Positions 33,315 through 43,880 of a DNA stretch of 64,000 nt are shown piece after piece. Position 1 is the first letter of the stretch; each line of letters opens with the position of its first letter. Under the pieces are notes generated by a model that searched no databases, had not been told where the DNA came from, and was given only the letters and a program-made list of their open reading frames with translations. Source of the DNA: Viola odorata (Eukaryota > Streptophyta > Magnoliopsida > Malpighiales > Violaceae); contig OY829542.1 of NCBI GenBank assembly GCA_963691705.1, positions 21,190,579 through 21,254,578 of the forward strand, written 5' to 3'. The translations under genes and the position numbers were made by a program.

Positions 33315-33774
33315 GGCAAACTCATCAACCCTATTAGCAGCACTCTTGTATTATTGAAGGTCGGTATTTCGGTATACCGAAATACCGTATCGAACTGATT
33401 TCGGTATTTCGGTACGGTACGAAAACATAGTTCGGTACGGTATGGTAGAAATTTTTGACACTTCGGTTATACCGTAAAATTTCGGACGGTATCTCCGATG
33501 AGCAGCCCTAGCCTGGTTACCTGTTTAAGTTTCGAAATAGTATTTTTGAAAAAAAAAGGATTTAATAATTTATTAATTTGATTGGTTGATTCTCCAAATT
33601 AAATATATTTGTTCCTTTGATATATATATATATAATGTAGTGTTTCGAATTCATTTTCGGGTTAGACTAATCTACACTTCCACTTTATTAGAACCTGAAT
33701 GCCGATCTTGGTGCTCGAATAATAAATAAATAAATATATATATCAGCCTTTTGTGCACAAACTGTGCAGTGATG

Positions 33775-34822
33775 CAGTGGCGGAGCCACAGCCACGCTTG
33801 GGCCAGGGGGGGCAGTGCCCCCCTCCCAAACTTTTGATTTTTTAAAAATATATATTATAAGTATTATCATAAAAGTAAAAAAGGAAAAAAAATGTATTAT
33901 TAGTATTATCATAAAATTTATTTCTTTAGTGCAGTATTTAGAAATTACTAGTAGACAAAGCACAGGTTTAGGAATTTTATTCCCAATTCTCTCTTATTAG
34001 TACCGTGTTAGATCATAAATCAGGACCATTAGGTACTTAAACTAATTTTGTACTTTAATTTTGCGCGTAGCTCACCGATTAACATATTGTTTATATATCG
34101 TATCGTATCTATAATGCTGCATTTTTTATATGGTTGCAGTTATGGCTCGTAGAGCATTGTCAAGAAAGAAAAAGGCAATGTGTTCGTTGATAATATATCT
34201 CAAATTTAAGACTATGGTCATGGTATATTTGTTGGTTATATTAATTCTTGAGTTTATGAAAGAACCCAAAAAGGTCATCTCCTTAAGTTGATGGTTTATA
34301 TTGAAAAAGAAATTATCGAGACTTTCAGTTTATACTCGATATTAGATGGATTTGTTGATTTGAAAGAACGTCGGGTACAATTCAGCTAATTTAATTAATT
34401 ATACATAATACATATTAAATTTATTACTATAGTAGTTATTGACGAGAATGTTCATATTTTACAGACAGAGACGGATCTAAAATACTAAAAAAAAAATACT
34501 CGTAGAGAACAATTGTAAAAAGTACGTATATTGCATGAATTCTAATGTATAATTAATTTTTTTCTATATTATCTTCTTATTTATTTTTTTGTTAAGTTTA
34601 TCTAAATATTTGTTATTTAGTGACGGATACAAATACTTAAGCATTTTTCCAATTTTTCGTTCAGCTCGTTTAATTTTCCTTTAAAATACTCTAAAAAAAT
34701 ATATATCGGGGGCGATGCCTCTAAACCCCCGCACCCCCTGAATGCAGATCATAGATCCATCACTGTTTACAAATAATTTTTTAAATCCTACCCCCAAATA
34801 TCGAATGCTGGCTCCGGCACTG
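33775..34822. mobile_element. 1.05-kb non-autonomous hAT element
   Basis: The ends are CAGTGGCGGAGCCAC and, inward from the right, CAGTGCCGGAGCCAGC, with a perfect 8-bp target duplication CAGTGATG (33767-33774 and 34823-34830). CAGTG-CGGAGCCA ends are a familiar plant hAT type. G-rich/C-rich stretches (GGGGGGCAGTGCCCCCC) lie just inside the left end. The A/T-rich interior has no transposase. Confidence 0.9.
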
Positions 34823-34830
34823 CAGTGATG

Positions 34831-35950
34831 ACTTTGTTCGGACGAAAAGGGGAAAGGGTATATACTGGGATGACTTGCTTGCATGATGGAATCCTAGCTA
34901 ATTTGCAAACACCTTTGTTGCACATGGAAGGAAGGGAGCTGTATAGGAGAACGAACAAAGTCAGACGTCATAACTTATGAAACAATAAAGAGATAAAGGA
35001 GTAATATAGTACCCATACTCTCTCTATTTAGATATAATTGTCATAAAAAATATATATTTATTATTATTATTATTGAATTACAGTTTTCAATTTAATAATA
35101 ATACACTACAAAATTGACGGAAAATGTAAATTGGTTGCAGATCATTAAATTAAGTAAAAAATTAATATATACGTATTACATTAATATCCTTCCTAGTTGA
35201 TTTTTTTTACCTCTTACTCCTTTATATCTTCACTATTCAAAGTTCAATATAATTTTTCTAATAGAATATTTAAAGTCTATATTAAACTCTTATCAAAAGT
35301 TTAAAATAATTCAAAATAACGCCAATCTGTCACTTGCTGAGGATTACTCAAAAGTCTAAACAGTTCTTCGGTTGGTAATTCCATTTTATGATTTTCCTAA
35401 TTTTGAATCATTCGGTTCAATCAATTAGAAAACATGTATTAAATAAAGTGATGTATTCACTCTCTATGTTACAATGTGTTCCTCATTAGCTGACGTGACC
35501 ATTAAAATTGACTATTAAAAAATAACATCAACATCCAGAGATAAAATAAATGTAATTTTTAGAGTTTCAAAGCTTTCATTGAAATTATGAAAATGACAAA
35601 AAGAAGAAAAGTACTAATTCATGTTTATATTTTTTGACTTCCTTTTATTGGAAATTCCAAACGCGCCAAAAAGAGAAATTCATACTCCGAAGAGGAGACG
35701 TCGCTCTACAAGCATAGTAACAAACTACAGAGGAGTACAGACCGCAATATATGTCTGTGACGCAACCCAAACCCAAACACGAGTACACTACACACAGCTC
35801 ATCCAATCCTACTACCATTCTGCCTAGTGCTTCCCATTCATCCAGTCACCGCCCGTCATTTTAACATTCCCCAAAAAGGCCAAAAACAAATTCAAATTAC
35901 AAAACACAAAAATAACGGAAATCCATTCTCCTCCTCCCTGTCAAAGAAGG
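34831..35950. other. A/T-rich intergenic DNA and GT92 upstream region
   Basis: No gene is seen before about 35640. From 35750 to 35950 the DNA is C/A-rich without a strong TATA box and is probably the leader of the glycosyltransferase gene. Confidence 0.4.
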
Positions 35951-35953
35951 GTT

Positions 35954-37930
35954 ATGGTGAGCTCTCCTCCTGTCAAGAAATCTCTCTCCTCGCCGCTCCT
36001 CTATTTACTTCCAGTAGGCGGCGGAAGATCAACCACCAGACCATGGGATTCCTCCGAAACCATGCGTCGTAGATTCTCTACGGCCATCCTATTATCTTCC
36101 ATCTCCCTTTTCCTCTTCGCTTCCTTCTCTCTCTACTCCTCTCGATTCCCAATCTACGACTCCTCCCCAATTCGCTCTTACCGTTCCTTCACCCTCAACT
36201 TAACAAACACCACCGTCACCCAATTACATCCCTCCCCTGTCACGGAAATCCACGAAAAACAACAAGAGGAAGACGACGACCAAGCTCCCCGGACACGCAA
36301 CGACTCCTCCATCCCAGATTCTAATAGTCCTGCTCCTCAATCTCATCCTCTCGACGGCGTCACCAGCGTCATCGATTCAATATCAATTTTGCTCCCTGCT
36401 TGGGATGTTCTCTCAATCCTACCTCCCGACTATCCTACGCCATTGATTCTCGGCGGCGGTAGTGTTGGTGATGATTTTGTGTGCCGGTATCCTAACAAAG
36501 AGACTTCTCCGGCGAGGTTCTCAGGGATTTTTCCGTCCACGAACCAGACGACCTTCACGTGTTCTCTTCCGCCGAGGACCCGCCGCAGATTGCCGTTCCC
36601 GTCGCCTGTGTTGACGAGAATATCGGATATACCGAAGATTGATGAGGCTCGTAATTCCAATTTCCCACCGGCGCCGGAGCTCCTCAAATGGAATTACCTC
36701 GCGTACGATTCCCTGTCCACCGAAGACGACGTCGTGTTGCTCGTCAAAGGCACGAACAAGAAGCAGGGGATTAACAGATCTCCACGAGAGTTCAGATGCG
36801 TGTTCTTTCCTGAAGGCGGCGATGCAACCAGCAGCAACGCCGTTAGAACCACCGTCACGAGCTCCGTCCAGGAGGTGTTCAGGTGCGGCCATCCAGATTT
36901 GACAGCGCTCAATAATTTTGGCGGGAAAACAGGAGAAGTGGTAGGATCAGGACCAGGCACCAGAATAAGAGTGTCGCTCGAGATACACGGAGAGAAAGTT
37001 GTGGTCCCATCCGTGGCGTACTACACTCCCTGGCGCAAGGTAGCCCCACCAGAGAAGAAATTGCTATTGTGCGCGTGCACCATGGTGTACAACGTGGCGA
37101 AGTTCTTGCCGGAGTGGGTGACGTACCACTCAAGAATCGGCGTCGAGAAGTTCATCCTGTATGATAACGACAGCGACGACGATTTGAAAGGGACGGTTAG
37201 GAAGCTGAACGGGGAGGGGTATGACGTGTCAACATATCATTGGATCTGGCAGAAAACCCAAGAGGCTGGGTTCTCCCACTCCGTGGTGCATGCTAAGCAA
37301 TCATGCACCTGGATGATGTACATTGATGTGGATGAGTTCGTTTTCGCACCATCATGGGTTAATGACGTCGATTCACAACCGTCTGATCAGGTGCTGGTAT
37401 CGTTGCTGTCGCTGAATTCCAATCATCCCGGCGGCGGCTCAATCGGTCAGATTTCGATCATGTGCAACGAATTCGGGCCGTCGAACCATCGGGCCCACCC
37501 GGCGGAGGGCGTGACGCAAGGGTACGATTGCCGGAAGCGGACGTGGAATCGGCACAAATCGGTGGTGTTGCTGGAGGCGGTGGATGATTCCTTGTTCAAT
37601 GCGATTCACCATTTTAAGGTGAAGGAGACGAAAGGGTACAGGTGGAAGAAGGTGAGGTTGGACAAGGCGGTGGTGAATCATTACAAGTACCAGGCCTGGT
37701 CGGAGTTTAAGGCGAAGTTCCGGCGGAGGGTGTCGGCGTATGTGGTGGATTGGCAGGAGTCGGTGAATATGGCGTCAAAGGATAGGACGCCGGGGTTAGG
37801 GTTGGAGGCGGTGGAGCCGGCCGGATGGGAGCGGAGATTTTGCGAGGTAAAAGATGATAGATTGAAGTTGTTGACGAGGAGATGGTTTGGAAAGGAAACA
37901 AGGACCGGGTATGAGATGGCATGGCAGTGA
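35954..37930 (+). CDS. GT92-family (DUF23) glycosyltransferase, Golgi type II membrane protein
   Basis: Single-exon gene. The longest frame gives 658 aa. The more likely start is the Met at 36062 (MRRRFSTAILL, 622 aa), because it puts the signal anchor directly at the N-terminus (ILLSSISLFLFASFSL), as expected for a type II Golgi protein. After a variable Ser/Pro-rich stem with N-glycosylation sites (NLTNTT, NQTT), the catalytic part starts near CACTMVYNVAKFLPEWVTYH. It contains the metal-binding DVD of MYIDVDEFVF (458-460 from the first Met) and later the conserved basic patch YDCRKRTWNRHKS and NHYKYQAW. GT92 includes the galactan galactosyltransferases GALS. This protein resembles the other plant group annotated simply as 'glycosyltransferase family 92 protein', so the sugar and acceptor are unknown. 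It is intact, with G/C content higher than its surroundings. Confidence 0.9.
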   Translation: MVSSPPVKKSLSSPLLYLLPVGGGRSTTRPWDSSETMRRRFSTAILLSSISLFLFASFSLYSSRFPIYDSSPIRSYRSFTLNLTNTTVTQLHPSPVTEIHEKQQEEDDDQAPRTRNDSSIPDSNSPAPQSHPLDGVTSVIDSISILLPAWDVLSILPPDYPTPLILGGGSVGDDFVCRYPNKETSPARFSGIFPSTNQTTFTCSLPPRTRRRLPFPSPVLTRISDIPKIDEARNSNFPPAPELLKWNYLAYDSLSTEDDVVLLVKGTNKKQGINRSPREFRCVFFPEGGDATSSNAVRTTVTSSVQEVFRCGHPDLTALNNFGGKTGEVVGSGPGTRIRVSLEIHGEKVVVPSVAYYTPWRKVAPPEKKLLLCACTMVYNVAKFLPEWVTYHSRIGVEKFILYDNDSDDDLKGTVRKLNGEGYDVSTYHWIWQKTQEAGFSHSVVHAKQSCTWMMYIDVDEFVFAPSWVNDVDSQPSDQVLVSLLSLNSNHPGGGSIGQISIMCNEFGPSNHRAHPAEGVTQGYDCRKRTWNRHKSVVLLEAVDDSLFNAIHHFKVKETKGYRWKKVRLDKAVVNHYKYQAWSEFKAKFRRRVSAYVVDWQESVNMASKDRTPGLGLEAVEPAGWERRFCEVKDDRLKLLTRRWFGKETRTGYEMAWQ

Positions 37931-39132
37931 CGTGGATTATTAATTAGTTAACTTTATTTCAACATTAGGAAAGAGAAAAAAAAGTTTAACCGAAGCATAT
38001 TTCTTTTTCTTCATCTATGATTTTTACAGCTGGTGAGTTTTAATTGGCAAAAAGTCATTCAATTGGGGTATAGTTGTTTTGGTGATAGCTTTGGAATTGG
38101 AGGTGTTCTGTGATGAAAGAAGGAAATGTTGTTCGAATTTGACGTTGCTCGACCAAATCGGAGAGACTCAGCTATATTAGTTTGATATTTTTGGGTTTAT
38201 TTTATGTTGTAAATTAATTTTGAATTTCTTTGGGTTCAAATCAAAAGAGTTTAATTAATGGGACAAAAGGACGTGCAGAGCAGATAATGAGACAAAGGAA
38301 TGCTTTTGAGATGATAAAAATGGAGTACACCTATTTTCTTTTCTGTTCTGTTACAAAAATGCACTTCTGATTCCATTTTCTTAGATTTTATAATTTTTCT
38401 TTTTCGCCGATCGTACTACCTTTGTTTGTGTAATATTTAAAATATTAAAATTTGAGACAAATTAATCAAATAAAATCAAAATAATTCTTAAGTTTAAACA
38501 CATGTGTAAAGATCAATACCATCCAAATCCAATCTGTTTTAATTGAGAGAAACTGAAGAAACATTGAAGAGGTTAAAAGTATGTAATTTTCATTTCTAAG
38601 ACTATCTTTACTAAACCAATTACAGCTGCAGTATTTATTCAATCCTCTACCCCCTCAAGGGCTGAAGCTATCCTTTTTATAAACCCATCATGATTGCAAC
38701 CGCCGCCGCCTCCGCGCCATCGTATGTCGCCGCTAGCCAAGCCCTAATTCATTCACAAGCAATAACACATACACCTCATTGAAGGGTAACGACAGTATTC
38801 CATGTTTTTTCCTTTTTTGCTAGTCTACCATACAGATTTTCATTTTCAATGAGAAACAATGAAAAATATCCCGAGTCTGGAACTTCCAAGTTCCATTGTA
38901 TAAAAGGCGCGCCTGTGGTCTCAAGCTAGAAGAAAATTAGTAATACATGTGACCGACCTGTACAAAATCTTCCCTACACATCAGCTGTTATGAATCAATG
39001 AGTAGTACATACCCAGCAAGCCACCACCCGCGATGAGAAGATGTCTTGCCATTTCACGCCCAACAAATGCTTGCTTTGATACTGTGCAACCCACCGGGTC
39101 TGATCGAATGACAGAATGATCTAAATAAAACT
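37931..39132. other. 3' regions between two convergent genes
   Basis: Convergent 3' ends of the GT92 and bromodomain genes. No believable frame is present. A short C/G-rich patch at 38690-38760 can be read as a 30-residue frame (MIATAAASAP...) but has no family. Confidence 0.4.
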
Positions 39133-42100
39133 TCAGAGCTGTAATGCTAAGTCCGGCTGCTGTGGGGAACCTATTGGCACACTAGAGCTAGGTGAACTCG
39201 GTGAAAAGAATCCAACGTTCAGGTCTGGTGGGAATGGGAGCAACTTTGGTTGATGGTAAGATGACATACCCTGCCAGGACGGCTTGGAACCAAGTCCCAT
39301 GCTGGGTAATGCATGTCTGTCAGTACTAGAAACTAGAGCTGATGGATTTCCATAATGAGAAGCAAAGCCACTTGGGATTTCTGCCATGGATTTGCTTGAA
39401 CTAATATCACTCACAGGCAACGAACTGATGGGAGTGCTGCTAGTTGGAACCATGCCAAACAGTTGGGGAGGCATAGCACCTTGTGCAAAACTGGAATTTC
39501 CTGTTGGCATCCTGAGTCTAGCCCCGTCCATTTGGGAGCTGTTATATCCAAACTCTCCTCTGTAACCATTTATATCAGGGTGAATCATGGGTTTCTGCTG
39601 AATCGGGGCAGGAGGAGTGATTTTTATCCCACCAACATTACCGTTCCTTGAGATAAATTCACTCTGCAGATTTAGTCCCCGTCCTGCTTCCCTGAAGTCA
39701 TCACCACTCGAAGCAAAATCTCTGTTCGTTACAGTTGACGTAGTGCCAGTGGTCATTGCAGGTTGAAATCTGTCCAACTGGTTCTGAGATGGATAGCTAT
39801 TTGGACCTCCCTGCTTATCAAAAAACCTCTGCCCTTCTACCAAATCATTTTCTCCTACCCATCCAGGACCATACTCAACCCCCGGCGGCAAGACACACTG
39901 AATTTTTTTTGATGCTATTTTCCAAGCAGCAGGTCCAAGACCTGCAGCAAATCGAGCCAGACTTCTAGCATAACCATGCTCAGAGTTTAGGCCAACCTGA
40001 TATATACAAAAGAAAGAAAAGGTCAGACTCTCAACTCAGACACCGATAACAGAAGAAACAAATGCTGTTCACTTAGTTTAACCATCTAGATTTTACACAC
40101 TAAAACTAAATAAGCACCTATGACACTTCTCTCACAATTATAAAATGGCCTTTTTGATAGAAGTGTTCTTTTGTTATAGGGCAGAACAATTTTGCAAATT
40201 CTATTCCTTATTTAATAAAACGAACACACAAATGTGTAAAACTTATTGGCTCAACAATGATATTATCATCACAAGCCAATACATTGACGCATCAGCTTCC
40301 CATCTGGGAGAATGAAGAGAAGGTTACTACAAGTTCTTTCTTACATACCACCATTAACTGCTTTAATTCTCCATCGAAGGTATTCAGCACAGAGGGTTCA
40401 TGTGCAGAATCTACCGAATTCTTATAGGTGTCACGCCTGTTCTCATCTACCGGAAATGGTTTCTTCCCATATTTCAGCACAGCCCTCACAACAGAAGCTG
40501 CAAATCTCAATATTCGTGCAACAGTAACAGGCAATTAGAAGAGGCTTGCTGTAGTACTAAAGCTGGATAAAGCAAGAACCAGTGTCAAGTCAATCAGTCC
40601 AAACCTGGAAATTCATTTTCCCATTCTGACAACCATGCAGCCAAAGTTTCACTGCTTTGAGAGCCATAGGAAGTCCTGAGATCAGCTGGCTGGTACTTGT
40701 ATGGAGTAGTTTTTCTGAGATTGTAACCATTGGAGTTGTTATTATCTCCTCCACAGGCAAGAGTTGCATCAGAGGAGAATTCAGAACCAACACGATCAAA
40801 AGGCGATCTCTCAACTGATTTTTTCATTTTGCCTGGTGGCCTGCCTCTTCTTGCAACTTTGGGTTGTGATTGTGATTGTGATTGTGATTGTGATTGTGGT
40901 TGTGGTTGTGGTTGTGGTTGTGGTTGTGGTTGTGGTTGTGGCTGTGGTTCACTGTCACTATCTTGCCTCAGATTATCAAAATCCTTCTTTGCAAGTTCTT
41001 GGATTGTTCGTGCCTAAGAACAAAATCTTGACTTTAAAAATACAGCAAGCAGAACAACATAGAATGTAAAACAAACTTAGAGCTGAACCAAACCTGACGG
41101 AAGTAGATGGTATCTGAAGAATTGTACTGCATAGCATTCGAACATATCAGGTAAACATCTTTCTGCATAGCAAATTTTTCAAGCGTTAACTTCCAGAGAG
41201 AAAACATGTAATCAAAACAAGACCATCAAATGAAAACAATTTTGAAAAAAACAGAGAGCTGTAATTAATACACCTGGGGATATTATAGTGTAGGTGGGTC
41301 GTACATCCATCCAGCAAATACAAAGCATTTCTATGCAGGCTAGTTGGTGAACAAAAATAAATAAATTTTCCTTAAATGATATGATACATCAGCAACACAT
41401 AATGCATGCAACATATCAACTGGTCATGAGCCATGTCAAGCCACCAGCCTATGTCCCAGAACTAGTGATATGATTTATTCTCCTCCTATATGTCCACCAT
41501 CATCTTCTTCTTCATTTTGGTCACAGATAGGACTGTAAACTAGGGGACTCAAACTCAAGACCTGGTCCTCCCTGCTTCTAAGTATCATTCGAAGTTAGGT
41601 TTCTTCAAAATCTATCACCTTTTACAATACCTAGAAACTATGAAATGTAAAGCTAAGAATTCACGTTTCTGATAAGAATTGTTCATCAACCAAATCACTC
41701 TTTATGCTTGGAAGAGGACATGGGAGACAAACGCAAGAGATTATACCATAATTAGTAGGATATGACAAAATGCAGGAGATGAAGGAAATCATATGATAAT
41801 TGGCAGCCTATAAAATAGAAACAATTGAGATCAAGATGAACTTAGAAAGGGCAAACAGGAAACTGCTGTCATCATCTGAAAGGCAGCAACTGAGCAACCC
41901 AAGAAAACACTTATATGCAATTACAGTTTTTAGGCAGCAAAAATTAGAGAAGAACATGGGGTCATAAACATTATACGTAATAATAAAATGCTCCTATTAA
42001 CCAAATTGCAAATATGCTCTATTTTAATTTTAAGCGTGTTTTAATGTAAACAGTGGTTTTAGTTTGAACTAAATGTTGTGGTCCAGCATCAAACTCCCAC

Positions 42101-43880
42101 ATGTGAGGAATCTCTATAAGTATTAGGATTATGAAAATCTAGGACCCTTCAAAGCTAACACAGCTTCCCACGTTTCCACCACCAATACACACTCAGTGCC
42201 ACACCCTATTTACAAAAGATATCTCCAAGACCAGATCAGTAGAGAAACCAACCTCAAACAGTTCCAAGTTGGTATATGCTCCCGCATCTAGCTTCTTCCT
42301 GAGAGTCGCAAAATCCATGGGATTTTCAATAATTTCATGGTAATCAGGAAGCTGTGCCAAAAAAACCAAATAATTATCATATCAATCCATGTGCATTCAA
42401 TAATCGGGAACAAATGCAACGATGCTCAAGAATAAAATGCACCTCTTCTGGATCCACTGGTTCAGAGAACACTCCATAAGTGTCTTTCCTGCATGCAGCA
42501 AGTTATACCAAAGCAATCAAAACCAATTGAAAGCAACCAAATTAACTCAATGCAAATTCAGATCAACAAAGAAGAAATTATAAAAGAGGAAAATCTTAGC
42601 TGCTAAAACAACACTCACTTTTGAAGCCTGTCAAGAATGAAGACCAGCAACTTTTTGTCTGGCAAAGGTGTCGTGGGACCAGACTCCACCGGTGAACCTG
42701 TACATAAATGACAGAGTTTGAATTAATTACCAACAAATAACAACACACTTTTTTGACAGTTCCCAGAAACCCAAAAACAAAAAATGCATTTTTTCACAGA
42801 ATCTTGAAGCTTTGATTTATACCATGTATGGTGTCTGTCGCTTTCGAAACTTTTTCACCCTGCAGGCAAAATCACTCAACAATATAAATTACCCAGTTTA
42901 TGATACCTTCAATGATGATTGATGAAATAAATGCTAATTACCAGAGTAACAGTGAAAGTGCAGTCTGTACAACAATGCCCACAGATAAATAAATAAAATA
43001 TATAAACAACACTTCAAATAATTAAAGAAAAGACAAATCAAAGCTTTTTTCCAGACAAGAAAGTCAAATAAAGAAAAGAGGAAAAAATAAAATCTTAGTA
43101 AAACCCAGAAACCCACAATTCCCAAAAACAAATTAATTTTTGTACAACTTATTTACATCAGAAAATTAAAATTAAATTTTTTAATGAAGGGATGACTGAA
43201 ACACACCAACTCACTAAGCCACTCTCTCTGATCCAGCACCAATGAGTTTCAAATAAAGCGCGAAATCCAAAAAAAGCATATTTAAATCTCCTTTTTTTCT
43301 ATAAAAAAAAACCCATCTTGCGAAAAAAAATGCCAAAAAACATTAGAAACAATTTCTCTATAGAAAATAAAAATAAATCTCTGAAAATATAAAATTAACC
43401 CATCACCATTTCGTCAGATCCAAGACGGACGGCGTTGATCTTGGGCTTCTTGAGTCCCGTCTCGTTATTATCACCACCATCCGCATTAGAATCAGAGCCG
43501 TAGAGGCTAACGCCGGAGGAATTCGGGTAATCGTTAAGAAAATGATTTCCACTGTCCCTGGAATTCAATCCGTGAAGCAGCTTGAGCTTCTTCTCTTTGC
43601 GCTCGTCCTCGTCGTCGGCGCCTTCATCCCCATCGTCGTCTTCCTCATCAGGATTTGGGTTCCGGCGAGTGGATCGGCGATTGGAGGTGGGATTGGCATT
43701 GGGGGAGAGGAAGGGATTTTTAGGGTTTTGTTGAATGGAATTAGGGTTTTTTAACTGCTGCTGCTGCTCTTGCTGCTGTTGTTGTAATTTCAGAGAGCGT
43801 TTTTGAAGGTCGAGAAGAGAAGGGCGACCCTTTTTCTTCTTCTTCTTCGTCATTGCGGTGTCTATTATCTCACCGCCCAT
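39133..43880 (-). CDS. bromodomain protein, SWI/SNF-associated BRD1/BRD2/BRD13-like, 741 aa
   Basis: Nuclear acetyl-lysine reader. Arabidopsis relatives are subunits of the BRAHMA-class SWI/SNF remodelling complex. Nine exons (minus strand): 43880-43407, 42859-42823, 42697-42619, 42488-42443, 42351-42253, 41162-41094, 41013-40605, 40497-40349, 39996-39133. All introns are GT-AG and the joined 2226 nt are open. The N-terminus has a Lys run and KKGRPSLLDLQ (AT-hook-like), a Gln run and an acidic block. The bromodomain spans about 170-285: LVFILDRLQ, GVFSEPVDPEELPDYHEII, NPMDFATLRKKL, CSNAMQYNSSDTIYF, with the acetyl-lysine Asn and the MQYN motif in place. After it come (PQ)9(SQ)5 and an AT-hook RRGRPPGK. 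The C-terminal block (SEHGYARSLARFAAGLGPAAWKIASKKI, PPGVEYGPGWVGE) is typical of this plant group. Start: only ATG before the conserved N-terminus. Confidence 0.93.
40865..40950 (-). repeat. coding hexanucleotide repeats, (PQ)9(SQ)5
   Basis: Two adjacent pure hexamer runs on the plus strand, TTGTGA x5 and TTGTGG x8 plus one variant. They code SQ and PQ dipeptides just after the bromodomain. Such runs are length-variable between individuals in many genes. Confidence 0.9.

Larger units (their letters stand above)
29226..33510. mobile_element. 4.3-kb gene-capturing hAT element
   Basis: The ends are TAGGGCTGCACA and, inward from the right, TAGGGCTGCTCA. They are flanked by an 8-bp target duplication with one mismatch (GCCTAGTT 29218-29225, GCCTGGTT 33511-33518). 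An 8-bp duplication defines hAT. Sub-terminal regions are full of short ACCGAA/TTCGGT repeats on both sides, as usual for hAT transposase binding. No hAT transposase is recognised inside. The interior instead carries fragments of at least four host gene families: FAR1-related, Alfin-like PHD, GRF zinc finger and a Ste20-type kinase exon. It also holds a G/C-rich leader-like segment. Confidence 0.9.

Noticed and set aside
35954..36061. N-terminal 36 residues of the longest GT92 frame
   Set aside because: They would put a Pro/Ser-rich stretch before the signal anchor; the second Met gives a normal type II topology.
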